Shown here piece after piece: positions 53,347-64,000 of a stretch of 64,000 bases of DNA (its first letter is position 1; every line of letters starts with the position of its first letter). Position numbers and translations under genes: made by a program. Origin of the DNA: Strigamia acuminata (lineage: Eukaryota; Arthropoda; Chilopoda; Geophilomorpha; Linotaeniidae); NCBI GenBank assembly GCA_949358305.1, contig OX442314.1, positions 47,004,581 to 47,068,580 of the forward strand, read 5' to 3'. The notes under the pieces are model-generated. The model did no database searches, was not told where the DNA came from, and saw only the letters and a list, made by a program, of their open reading frames with translations.

Positions 53347-53988
53347 GTTCCGGCGAAGGCGAATGTCTTCGTTATCGACTCACGAACGATGGTCCTGGCG
53401 ACGATGGTTCTCGTGGGTCCTTCCGTAACTCGTACGACGGCTCGGCGGCGGTGGTTCACGGTCACGGGCGTCCGACTGGCGTTCGATGGCGGTGGCAAGT
53501 GTTCCCGCACTTGCGACGGCGATGGTTCACGTCACTTCGGGAAACTTCTCGGTACGTTAGCTGGAATTAGCGACAGCTAATTCAAGCAGGATAGCTGGCT
53601 TTGTAAGTTGTTACAAAGCAAGCTGGTGAAACTTGGAATACACGGTCCACTATCAATACTTTTCTGGAGCGAACAAGCAGTGATGTTGTGGTGTGTGTAT
53701 TTTTGTCAAGAGTCCCGATTTGAGCCAAGGCGCGAGCCCAGCACGCTTCAATATTGCGCAGAAAACCTGCGCACTTAGCTCAAATGGGTGCAACTAGTGG
53801 TTATTACACCATATTGCGCCATAACGGTTAATAACCGTCTTCACCCCGGACAACCTGGGGTGATATGTGCCTAGAGAGGATTTCTCCCCTCGGTCACATG
53901 ATCTGACTTGGCGTGCGCCACAGTCAAATTAATTAGAAGACAATTAATTTTATCTTCTAAGTTGGTGAAATATATTGAGATCACCACA

Positions 53989-54401
53989 AAACGAATGGCG
54001 CGAGAGGCAGTCGATAAGTGGAACAATATAGTATTTCAAAACCGGGTGGTACGGTTAAGTGAAGCACGTCGAAACGTTTGGCTTTAAGAAGTTATAAAGA
54101 AGTCCAAACAATAAATCTCCCGGCAAGAAGCCCGTTTATGGTGACAACCTATGATTCTGTACCCCAAGAGGATACTGCTTATGTTACTGAGCTGAACGAC
54201 AAAGTGCGAGATCACAAAGTGCGAAATTTTTTTCACAAGCCAGAAATTGGACTGCATCTTATCAAAGTAACTATTAGAAGAGACGTAAATACTAATGATT
54301 GTAAGGGCGACGGATTTCTTCAGTATAGAGACAAACTAACGACAAAAGATGCGATTAAACACTTCCAAGGAGCTCTTTTTCAGGGAAGAAATGTCAAACT
54401 C
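53989..54401 (+). pseudogene. RNA-recognition-motif (RRM) gene fragment
   Basis: In one frame from 53995 AREAVDKWNNIVFQNRVVRL resembles the C-terminal half of an RRM. From 54078 another frame gives DTAYVTELNDKV, then KGDGFLQYRDKLTTKDAIKH and FQGRNVKL, which resemble RNP2, the KGDG/A-containing RNP1 region and the last strand of FUS- or Tat-SF1-like RRMs. A stop and frame change separate the two. It is cut at both sides by mobile elements (LTR at 53988, hAT MITE at 54402). Probably a retro-copy; the parent gene is not identified. Confidence 0.45.
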
Positions 54402-54655
54402 CAGGGGCGGATCTAACTTTTCGGGGGCCCGGGGCTTGAGGTTTTTTCGAGGCCCCTTTCTCAAAATTTTTAATAGCGACCTTTCTTCTTATTTCTTTTT
54501 TTAGCAACTTTTTTTTTTTTTTTTTTTTTTTTAGTACATGGCCCAGAGCCTCGGGGCCCCCCTAGAATTTGGGGGCCCGGGGCTCAAGCCCCAATAGCCA
54601 GGTGCTAAATCCGCCGCTGCTTGAAACCAGGAGTAACGGAAGGGATCCGCCACTG
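54402..54655. mobile_element. hAT MITE, copy 3 (GGCGGATCTAGC family)
   Basis: Begins CAGGGGCGGATCTAAC and ends GATCCGCCACTG, with an inner GCTAAATCCGCCGCTG end as in copy 2, so it is 35-40 bp longer on the right than copy 1. The target duplication is not clear. Confidence 0.75.
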
Positions 54656-54839
54656 GTCTCCGAACTAAAACGTGCGCGTGTAGGTCATCACTATCATTCT
54701 TAAAGGAAAGTTCCCCATCGGTTTAAAATCCCCGTTAAGATAGCACATTATCGTGTCCTCTGTATGGCCCATAAAATCCCTTCTAGGACCCGGCGCTATT
54801 TATGCATCCCCATGCTCTAATGGTGTCCGTCCACTCACA

Positions 54840-54932
54840 CTACTTGGATCGATCTTGAAGCTTTACACGGCCAGGAACAAGCAATGCCCGCCAAGGACTC
54901 AAGAAGAAGCCGACTGACCCAGATGACATCTA
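54840..54932 (+). repeat. Copy of the tail of the 8-kb DDE element
   Basis: ttggatcgatcttgaagctt onward matches 8345-8440 (tcggatcgaccccgaagctt) over about 95 bp, up to a TA where a MITE has inserted. This indicates a second, mostly lost copy of the same DDE element. Confidence 0.55.
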
Positions 54933-55503
54933 CAGGGTGTATCAGAATTCATGTTACACAGAAATAGGGGGTATAGAGGGGGACAAGGAGATCACATTTC
55001 CACTAATCAAAAATTCCAAAAAAATTTTCCCACTATGTTACAACCTCAAAAACAATGGAAGATTTCAAATATCGCATCACGCATATCGCCCACATTTGCC
55101 AGGTTAAAGCGCAATTCTCAAATAAAAAGATACAAACTTATCATTTTAATGTTAAAGAATCACAAAAAAACCCAAAAATCCGGGAAAACTAAAAAAAATC
55201 ATTTATGGTAAAAGATTAATTTCCCTAGATTATTTACCAAACTGTGCATTTGGACGTGTAGAGCATCTCTTGTAATAAACTTCTGCTGTTGGCTACCGAT
55301 TGTGTCTTTTTATTTGAGAATTACGCTTTAACCTGGCAAATGTGGGCGATATGCGTGATGCGAGATATTTGAAATCTTCCATTGTTTTTGGGTTGTAATA
55401 AAATGGGAAATTTTTTTTGGAATTTTTGATTAGTGGAGACGTGATCTCCTGGTCCCTCTCTATACCCCCTATTTCTGTGTAACATGAATTCTTATACACC
55501 CTG
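54933..55503. mobile_element. Tc1/mariner-type fold-back MITE
   Basis: TA on both sides (54931-54932, 55504-55505). Inverted repeats of about 255 bp begin CAGGGTGTATCAGAATTCAT and include tagggggtatagagg; the mirrored ORFs at 54951-55211 and 55293-55547 are the two arms. The 60-bp centre has no gene. Confidence 0.85.
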
Positions 55504-56130
55504 TATATTTCCGTATACACAAAGGCCAATTCTTGTGTATGGACCATTGGATTACCATGAAGTATTGATATTATTTTAGGGCCAGTCGGCCATTTTATGT
55601 ATAGTTTAATTGTTCATATAACTGGCCAAATGTCGGCATTAGTATTGTATAATTTAATATTTATTTGTATTGGCTAAAACCAATAAATGTAGTGTTTTGA
55701 TAATTTATTGTCTGTTATTTATCTCATTATTCACATGCATTCGATCTATATCCGGTACTACAATCTGGCAGGAGTTGTGGTCGTCACCGTCACAAAGATA
55801 AAATGTTAGCTCTTAGTTTATATCACTGCAATCCAAAAGCCTAAAAACCTCAATGAATTTATTTAAGTTGCCATCCATTTGAACTATGCAGCGTTTGGTA
55901 CAGGAAGTTACAACAGAACGTTACAACAGAACCAGGTATAAATCACAGTTTTCAGGTTGACATGGCTTATCCGGCTGACCTTGGGATGCTTTCAAACCCG
56001 TTTCCAATTGCTGGAAGCCTCGGTAGCTGACCCTATACAGCAAGCATTGTGGCTACGACATCAGCGAAGATCAACGGACCTGAACATCTGATTCTACCGT
56101 GGCCACATTCATGTTGGAACGTGTGCACAC
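55504..56130. repeat. Composite repeat family, copy B start
   Basis: The stretch from about 55900 (caggttgacatggcttatcc, ctgaccttgggatgctttc) recurs at 61790-61845. No gene recognised in 55504-55900. Confidence 0.5.
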
Positions 56131-56452
56131 TTTAGTATTCCAATTGCCAAACACGGCTAATCTCAACATTCGACCAGGAAGTTAAAATCCCAAAGTTAAA
56201 AGACCAAAATAAACTTTGAGTACCGTACTGAAATTCAGACTTTGTAATACTTTTGTGGATTTCTTCAGTGGCACCAATATACCGTAGGTTAAGTACACAG
56301 TGGTTTTCAAAAATTACAAATATCAAGTGCCATTAAAGGGTTTGGCTTCTAACCCCTAATTTTTACCAAAATTATTTTACGAGTTCAAGGGGCATCGACT
56401 TTGGCCTATTTAAATAATTGAATTTTTTTCTGCAAGTCGGTCGAACCTGCTA

Positions 56453-58723
56453 AGGTGCGCGCCATAAGTATAGAATAATCAGTTTTTTTGTAAAATTTTT
56501 TTTTACGCTTCATCTGGAATCATATCAATTTTTTTATAAATGTATTTTGTCATTAGAATTCGTTTAAAATTAACACATTTATAATTTTTATGGAAAAATA
56601 AATTTGGCAGTGATTTTACACAAAAATGGGGGTGACATAAGTATAGAATATTTTAGGTTTGATGCAAAAAAATGGATACAATTAATATCACATAATATGC
56701 CTTTGTCTGATTAGTCAATCAGTGATTATCTCATCAATTTTCTGCCATTTTTGAATTGTATGTCTTGTTATTTTCTTATTTTGAAGCAATCCCTTGTGCA
56801 AAACTTGTAACCACTGTGGAAATCGCTGAAATAAAGCGATTAAAGGCACTGGGGCTCGCCAAACAACAAATTGATAGAATATTAGAAAGAAATTGAAAGA
56901 AATTAGTCAATTGCATTAAAAATTCTAACAAAAACATGAAATCCAAATGTTAAAGCAGACAGGAAAGACCAAAAGTGACCATGCAGTGAGCATTGTCTAG
57001 CTGAAACACCCATTAATAAAACTACGTTATTCAGACTTAGTAAATGTGTTAGTTAATGCGTTACGTCCTTACGACGCGACGCTATTGCCCGGCGTCGAGT
57101 AGCAAGTGGACGCCATTTTCGCGGGAAAACAGGAGAAGTAAAGCAACTAGGAATAACACAGTCGCAGGAGGTTTAATCAAGTAGTTTGAGGATCGCCGCA
57201 ACTCATTTTAACCAAACTTTGTCAAATTACCGAAGAAATGGGTATTGTTGATATTCATGGTCACTCAAAGCGGAGGTTTAATCGTACAAATCCTTCGTCG
57301 AACCGCGCAGTTTGAGGCGAAAATCCAGTCAGTGAGTCAAGTTAAACAATTTCCTACTTTAGAGATTTCTTTTAAGATTTTTAGAGATTTTCGCTAAAAT
57401 GAGTCATTCGCTAAAACGAGCTTCGCTAAAATGTGTTTTATGTTCTGGCGATTTAATCTCATTTTCGCTAAAATGAGATTCGCTAAAATGGGTTTAAAAC
57501 CCTTGTTTTCGCTAAAATGAGATTCGCTAATAAGGACGGATCCCAATTAAAGTCACTGGGGCTCTCCAAACAGCAGATCCATAGAAGATCAGGAAGAAAT
57601 TAATCAATTATATCAAAAGTCCTAACCCAAAGATGAAAATCAAATATGGAAGCAAGACGGGGAAGACCAAAAGTGACCATGCAGCAAGTTCACAGGAATA
57701 TTTTGTGCCTGGCACTGACTGTGCTGTTGTCTGCAAATGAAATTTGCACACATGTAGATGTAATTGTGTCTTTACAAACAATTCCGAGCAGACTAAACAA
57801 TTGTGATCACCTTTGTTATCAAAAAATAGCTGTACAACTGTGGTTAACTGAACCCCTTAAATTGAAGTGCTCTGATTAGACTAATACCAAGCTGCCCTGG
57901 ACCAAATCATGAAACTGAGTGCTTTTTACAGACAAAATACAGTTCAACTTAGATGGTCTGGATGGTTAGTGTAATAAGTGGCAAGATTTAAGGAGAAAAG
58001 AGAAGTTTTCTCAGTGGGCAGAATCATGTTATGGTTTGGGTGACATTCGGGCAAAAATTACAGGCAAACATCATAATAATAAACGGATGGAAAGATTCAC
58101 AGAAGTATAAGGAAGTGTTGAACATGCATTTATTGCCATTTGGATGGAAAATTATGACAATAAATGGGTGTTTCAGCTAGACAATGCTCACTGCATGGTC
58201 ACTTTTGGTCTTTCCTGTCTGCTTTAACATTTGGATTTCATGTTTTTGTTAGAATTTTTAATGCAATTGACTAATTTCTTTCAATTTCTTTCTAATATTC
58301 TATCAATTTGTTGTTTGGCGAGCCCCAGTGCCTTTAATCGCTTTATTTCAGCGATTTCCACAGTGGTTGCAAGTTTTGTACAAGGGATTGCTTCAAAATA
58401 AGAAAATAGCATGTAATACAATTCAAAAAGGGCAGAAAATTGATGACATATTCACTGATTAACTAATCAGACAAAGGCATGTTATGTGATATTAATTTTA
58501 TCCATTTTTTGCATCAAACCTAAAATATTCTATACTTATGTCACCCCCATTTTTGTGTAAAATTACTGCCAAATTTATTTTTCCATAAAAATTATAAATG
58601 TGTTAATTTTAAACGAATTCTAATGACAAAATACATTTATAAAAAAATTGGTATGATTCCAGATGAAGCGTAAAAAAAAATATTACAAAAAAACTGATTA
58701 TTCTATACTTATGACGCGCACCT
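56453..58723 (+). mobile_element. Tc1-like transposon with ~560-bp inverted repeats
   Basis: TA at 56451-56452 and 58724-58725; ends AGGTGCGCGCCATAAGTATA and, inverted, AGGTGCGCGTCATAAGTATA. The paralogous repeat at 48650-48656 has the uninterrupted site ctgctaggttg, proving a TA duplication. Inverted repeats span about 56453-57012 and 58163-58723 and include the 5' and 3' parts of transposase-like sequence. A segment at 57370-57530 repeats cgctaaaatgag. Confidence 0.9.
57540..58200 (+). pseudogene. Tc1-like transposase, decayed
   Basis: Reads as the helix-turn-helix region (LGLSKQQI-like at 57557), RRGRPKVTMQQVHRNILC, LSANEICTHVDVIVSLQTIP, YQKIAVQLWLTEPLKLKC, then FNLDGLDG, HVMVWVTFGQ and, near 58170, QLDNAHC standing for the family's QDNAP/H block. 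Stops and frameshifts are frequent. The second catalytic Asp region is partly inside the right inverted repeat. Confidence 0.75.
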
Positions 58724-60240
58724 TAGGTTGTAATGTGATTCTAGATTTTACAGTCTGTGGTGATCTCAAGTGTATTTTTATATATTTGTTGTCACCACTT
58801 AGAAATATTTATTATTTTTAATTACTCTAATTAGATAACATTTGTCAACGGTCGATCCATTTTAGACCGAACCTGTGTTCCACACCTAAATATCCTAGAG
58901 TTCGAACAGACGCAGAAGAGGTATAGAGTTCATAAACGTTCAAATTGAATAAATTTATATTTTATATTTTTACATTTTTAGCAGATTAATTCTTCACCCG
59001 GGGTCAACTTTTCCTACTCGTGCCTGCCATCATCCATTTCTTGTTATGGGTAATTGATTTAATTTAAAATTTTGATTTCATTGAAAAAATTTGTTTTTTT
59101 AGGTGACATTTATCAACGGTTGATCCATTTTAGACCGAACCTGTGTTTGACACCTAAATATCCTAGACTTCGACCACATGCCAAACCAGCTTGCTGTGTC
59201 TTGGGGATGAAAACTCTCCAGGCACACCTCACCCCAATAAGGCTGGAGTGATTTAAAATTAACAATTTTGGAGCAATAATTCCATTGTTGCACCAAATTT
59301 TCTGGACTTTCTTCTTCCGTTTTGTCTTCTCTTCGCTCTGCTTCCATTGAAGTTGTCATCGGTTTGGCTTTGTCCATTCCAAACTTTTCAATAACTTTGG
59401 CAATGCACTCTCCTTGAGTGAGGTGGTATAGTAACTCCCAGTTCAGTCTTTGTCGTAATTCTTGGATTTCATACGACGTTCATTGCCTAAATAGTCGCTC
59501 TAACCCCATTGGTCAAATTGACCAAAAACGTCCAAGCGACCTTAGTATTAGTAATAGTGTTAATAGTGGGTATGTAAACATTCTGAATAAAGTATCAGTT
59601 GTCAATTCACATTGTCGTACACACTCCTTCAGCAATACATAACTTCATTGCTTTTATTTATTATTTATTTTGTTTTAATTTATTTTTGTTTGGTTTAATT
59701 TAATTTAATTTTTGTTTGTTTTTATTTAATTTAATTTTTGTTTGTTTTTATCAAATTTTATCAAATTTTTGTTTGGTTTTATTTATTTTTATTTTGATGT
59801 TTATTTTTCCTGATAGTTCCTGATAGCTTGTTCCGCTGTCTCCGCAGCATTAGTGATCCCGCCAGGTTCAGCCCCCCGTTCCGCAAATTATCCGGTCCCC
59901 TAAGTTTCGCCTTTTCTGTGGTGTGACATCTTTTTTTTTTTAATTATACAGATTTCTTAAACGACAATGTTCCAATAACACCAAACGAAGTACTTAGTGA
60001 GAATCAATTTGCGAGGGTCAAACGTGCACTGTATTGTTTCAGATACCGCTAATGTTACGTCAGTGATAGGTATGGTTCTAATTACTAACCTTAGTAATTA
60101 AATGCAGTGTTAACAATTTGAGAAGAGATTAGTTATATCCATATTGTTTATTATATCAATTATATCCGAAAGACGCCAACATCTTCCTACTGGTGACGTC
60201 ATCAAGAGGGAGTGGCCTTCTGCGACTACACTGCTTCATG

Positions 60241-61102
60241 CAGTGTTGGGCACGGTACAGTACCGGTAACGGTAACGGCGGTACAGTAACGCCGGTACCG
60301 GTACTGTAACGCAGGCCTGTACCGCGTTACTTTTTTAGGGGATTATATTATTTGTACACTATTTTCCCTTATTTTTTACATTAAAAATCTTTGACTTTTA
60401 CACTAAATTTTTGAATATCACCATTATTTTTCCTTATTTCTACACAAGATAAATTCATACACATCAAAGACTGGTTTAGGTTAGGTTAGGTTAGGTTAGG
60501 TAGAAAAAAAGAAGGCGAGGTCGTAAAAAATTTATTTTTAGTGTAAAAATAAGGGAAAATAGTGTACAAATAAATGGAACCCCTTTTTTAGGATGCAGCG
60601 GGTACCGGTACCGGTACCGCGGTACTTTCTGAGGAAAGAGCAAGTACCGGGTAACGGTACCGCGGTACATTTGGCGCCATGCACTACCGGTACCGTGAAT
60701 TTGCGGTACTCTCGCGGCACTTGGGAAAACGCGAGAAAACACGAGATTCTCGTGTTTTCTCCCGTTTTCCACTTTTTACACAATTTTAATGATTTTCAAG
60801 TTTAATTTTTGTTTTATTTGGGACGATTGTTATTGTTTAATAATAAAAAGAAGCGGAAGCTACACTTTTTAACTTTATTATCGTGGAAAACGGGAGAAAA
60901 CACGAGAATCTCGTGTTTTCTCGCGTTTTCTCGAGTACAGCGAGATGTACCGCAAAATCCCGGTACCGGTACTGTACCGGGACCGCGGTACTTTTTAGGA
61001 CGCAGCAAGTACCGCGTACCGGTACCGCGTTACTTTTGGTGGACGCAGCAAGTACCGGTACCGGTACCGCGGTACGTGTTAGAAGTACCGTGCCCAACAC
61101 TG
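60241..61102. mobile_element. hAT-type MITE (CAGTGTTGGGCACGG ends)
   Basis: Exact 8-bp duplication GCTTCATG at 60233-60240 and 61103-61110; ends CAGTGTTGGGCACGGTAC and its complement. Subterminal regions are dense in GGTACCGGTACC palindromes (60251-60330, 60598-60700, 60955-61090). A long internal palindrome built on cacgagattctcgtg occurs twice (about 60735-60765 and 60890-60930), and a (ttagg)5 run lies at 60477-60501. No ORF survives. Confidence 0.92.
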
Positions 61103-62829
61103 GCTTCATGCCATGGCTGCAACTGCAAAGAACTTTGCAGGACAGCATTCTGTTGTGTTTCTTTTAAAGGTTTATAATGTTAGTACCGGTAAGCATGTTT
61201 GTATTTTATTTTATTCGATTGACAAAAATTTCTGAGTTGACTGATGATGTAGTGGCCGACCACTTAACGTGCAATACTTTCAAAATATGGAAACACTAAT
61301 AATCATGCGAGATTGTGAAAAGATTTCATCGATGAGTATTAAGAATTTGGTGTAAAGGAATAATCCATTTCAATCATTAGTTTCAATTATTTGTCAGAAA
61401 ATTGATCGTGTGGCTGTGAAAGAAAATGAGGATATAGTTAAGGAAAAAAAACACGGCTTTACAATCACATTGAAAAGTAACATTCTTTAGTTAGAGTTGC
61501 CGTTAGTTTGATTTATTTAGTTTTAGTGTTTTGTGTAAAGAAGTAAAATATAACTAATACTAAAGAAGCTAAAACCAAAAAAAATATTGACTACCTGATT
61601 TTTATTTTATTTTATTTATTTTATTTTAACCCCTTTGTAATTCTATGAATAAACCATATTCCATACAATTTTCTACAACTGACTGGTCGTTTTTGTGATT
61701 CCAGTCCACTACATCCAACTGCAATCTGACAGCATCAAACCATCAAAGCACAGCAAGTTACAACAGAATCAGGTATATAAATCACACAGTTCTCAGGTTG
61801 ACATGGCCTATCCGTCTGACCTTGGGATGCTTTCTAACCCGATTCCAATTACTTGTTTTAGTTTATTTTTGTTTGGTTTAATTTCATTTCATCTAATTTT
61901 TGTTTGGTTTTATTTATTTTTATTTTGATATTTATTTTTCCTGATAGTTCCTGATAGCTTGTTCCGCTGTCTCCACAGCATTGGTGATTCCGCCAGGTTC
62001 TGCCGTTCCGCAAAATATCCGGTCCCCTAGATTTCGCCTTTTCTGTGGTGTGACATCTTTTTTTTTTTAATTATACAGATTTCTTAAACGACAATGTTCC
62101 AAGAAAACCAATTTGTGAGATATTTTATAGTAGAATAGCTTAGCTTTTGGAGTTTTGATAAAATGTACTTATTTACTCATATTGCTTTGTCAACAGTTTT
62201 CCCAAGCTGAGTGCAAATAGAAGGCAATGAAGCTATATCACATGATTAATACGATAAATTTTAAAATAGAAAATGTTGTAGATGAAAACTTGATTACACG
62301 GTTACTTGATTACATGAAATGGACATGAGTTTAAATAGTAATCATGCATTATTAATCCTAACCCTAGCTAAAAAAAATTCCTTATTCAACCAACCCGAGT
62401 CATATTCGACCACAAGTTGAAAAAATTTTCAAAAAATGTGTGAAAATGATTTAGAGTTTTGGCACACTCTTGAATTCACCTACAACCAAACAACACCCTT
62501 TGTCACCGCTCTGCCACTGCAAGTATTGACTGTGTTAACGGTTAGGTGATTTGAAACATTTTCTGCTATCCTTGCTAAGTTTGCAATAAGTTTGTAATAA
62601 AATTATTGTGCTATTTTACTTATCTAGGTTCATGATGATCTTCACGTATAAAATGAGAACAGTTTTCATGACAATATCTTAATGTGTGAATATGTATAAA
62701 ATTTGTAACATTTCTTTGCCATAAGTTGTGATGCTTACATTTCTACTTCACACTGGCTATAAACTTCAACCACTGGTCAGAACTGCGCTTGGTTTATTGA
62801 CATAAATTTCAAATTTTCAATTTTATCAA

Positions 62830-63830
62830 ATAAATTTATTTGATATAACACGTAAAGGCCACATTCACAACTAGAAATGCAAATGCTGCAATTATGTGGG
62901 ATTGCGGGCTTACAGTGCATCAGAAAATGTAAATGATTTCATTAATTTAATCCCATATAGGGCCACATTTATGTTTTAATGTGGGTTTACAACAGAAAAT
63001 GTAAATGCCGCATTCATATGGAATTGCGGGCTTGCAGTACATGGTCGTGAATGCAAATGCATGAATACATACATTCATACAATGAATATGGTGAAAAATA
63101 AAAACAAAACCCAAGTTAGGAATAGACCAGAGCTCCGTTTTGGTTCCACTGAGAGAAATTAACTCATCAGTTTCTCCAGGGGTGACCACGAGGAGGTACA
63201 GAGTTGGATTTTACACCCCCAATAGACCATTATCAGTTAGATTTTATGATCAAAGTATTGATTTTCAGTCTGCGAAATAAAATTCAAAGAAAAATAAATT
63301 TATCAGTAAAATGTAAAAAAAATGAATCGAAGAAAATAAACATTTTCTACGTATAAATCGAATTTTTCACTTAAAAATTGGAAAAATGTGAATTTTTTCA
63401 ATTAAAGCAAAATCAATGACATTTGATACATGTTGTCCCGTAGGTTGTCTGATAAGATAGGCCTAGCAAATTTGCCGATTGAATAAAGGAAAATGCCATT
63501 CAGAGTTAAAATTTGATCCGTAATCGCTAGTAAAAACAAAAGTACAATGTTAGCGCACTGCTAAATACATATTTTTTAAACACAACGCACATAGTCAACA
63601 ACATCCAATGAAATATATACCTGTAAAACCAAATGTAAGTCAAACTAAAATCAAAACGCACAAAATGAAACATCGTCAGTCAGGGTTAATGCAACAGATG
63701 TGACTACGGGGCTCCAAAGTGAAAAACAAAATTAACCGCTTGAGAAAGAAAGAATCTCTACACATCAGCTACGTAGAGGACCATTCCTCCATGTAAATAG
63801 TACAAAATGGCGGCAATTTGGAGTAATACG
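62830..63830. repeat. Dispersed repeat family, copy c
   Basis: Same block order as 27690-28390: aacacgtaaaggccacattc, gcattcatatgg, gaccagagctc, ggttccactga, ccaggggtgaccacgagg, ttggattttacacccccaat, then after about 450 bp gatgtgactacgggg and aaccgcttg. This copy is the fullest. Sequence from 63830 to the window end is unassigned. Confidence 0.6.
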
Positions 63831-64000
63831 ATATAAATTTTCAACACAAGTTTTTTACTTCGAAATAAAAATTAAAGATAAAATGTTTTCAATACTTCTT
63901 GAAGCTGTCAGTACACTTTTCCCATCGGTAGATCCGCTTCGTACGACTTGTTTCCCTCTCACCATTGTGATAACAACTTTTCGATCTCTTCGAATCGAAA

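Larger units (their letters stand above)
52323..53988 (-). mobile_element. Hairpin-chain LTR-like element, minus orientation
   Basis: Read on the minus strand it starts TGTGGTGATCTC at 53988 and keeps the same succession of hairpins as 45878-48145: 53904-53924, 53874-53891, 53841-53863, 53823-53838, a TGCGCAG/CTGCGCA stem (about 53756-53776) enclosed by ATTTGAGC/GCTCAAAT, GCTTTGTAA/TTACAAAGC (about 53599-53620), TTAGCTG/CAGCTAA, GCAAGTG/CACTTGC, GCTTGCAAC/GTTGCAAGC (about 52477-52498), AAGCGC/GCGCTT and GCGAC/GTCGC. Its end near 52323 matches the cccctaga end of the plus copy. An inverted-repeat element (52553-53346) splits it, and the element abuts an RRM gene fragment at 53989. Confidence 0.6.
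56131..62640 (+). repeat. Composite repeat family, copies B and C with insertions
   Basis: Copy B runs 56131-56452 and continues at 58724 to about 60240; copy C resumes at 61103-62640. Both follow the block order of copy A (48190-49510). Two DNA transposons split it (56453-58723 and 60241-61102). At 58826-58920 and 59100-59165 an 80-bp block (gatccattttagaccgaacc) is duplicated directly, removing the left arm of the first conserved hairpin. No ORF survives. Confidence 0.6.

Noticed and set aside
1-64000. tRNA or rRNA genes
   Set aside because: Looked for box-B-like GGTTCGAATCC and cloverleaf arms; candidate strings lie in exons or repeats and do not fold.

Overview
This is a eukaryotic nuclear window, most likely from an arthropod. 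The grounds are spliced genes with GT-AG introns, a juvenile-hormone-acid-methyltransferase-type gene, telomere-like TTAGG arrays, and a dense load of hAT, Tc1/mariner, copia and Ty3-type elements. No organism name can be fixed from the sequence alone. No rRNA, tRNA or CRISPR was found.

Host genes, left to right: an unrecognised 114-aa single-pass membrane protein (minus, 2964-3361) sharing a 67-bp promoter with PRORP, the protein-only RNase P subunit (plus, 3429-6592); a JHAMT-type methyltransferase with a clear TATA box (plus, 12028-13412); a UPF0462/C4orf33-like protein with signal peptide and C-terminal anchor (plus, 14756-16785); a degenerate fasciclin-domain gene (minus, 17049-18064); a TTLL2-like tubulin glutamylase (minus, 28755-32797); UTP14 of the small-subunit processome (minus, 34345-37312) head to head with the centrosomal protein CEP43/FOP (plus, 37508-39404). 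For PRORP, JHAMT, the C4orf33-like gene, TTLL2, UTP14 and the 114-aa gene the exon lengths sum to whole codon numbers in a single open frame; the CEP43 model closes only with one doubtful GC donor.

Most introns and spacers hold AT-rich tandem arrays whose unit is usually close to 20 bp (15-40 bp overall), some with higher-order structure.

The rest is a transposon graveyard. At least five hAT-type elements show matching or near-matching 8-bp target duplications (381-1540, 7913-8117, 46469-47452, 51361-52127, 60241-61102). A three-level nest sits at 19681-23142. There are solo LTRs at 23234-23751 and 42469-43382, decayed copia (25035-26470) and Ty3-type (49520-50625) pol, and an intact orphan gag ORF (40263-41690). 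A 2.3-kb Tc1-like element with about 560-bp inverted repeats (56453-58723) has its empty site preserved in a paralogous repeat.

The most unusual signal is a class of LTR-like elements (45878-48145 and 52323-53988, with relatives at 48677-48890, 58750-59300 and probably 18160-19420) built as chains of short perfect hairpins. Equivalent hairpins in different copies keep pairing while their sequence changes, including G-T pairs that would be G-U in RNA. One pair inside a single element has identical 22-nt loops on different, self-complementary stems.
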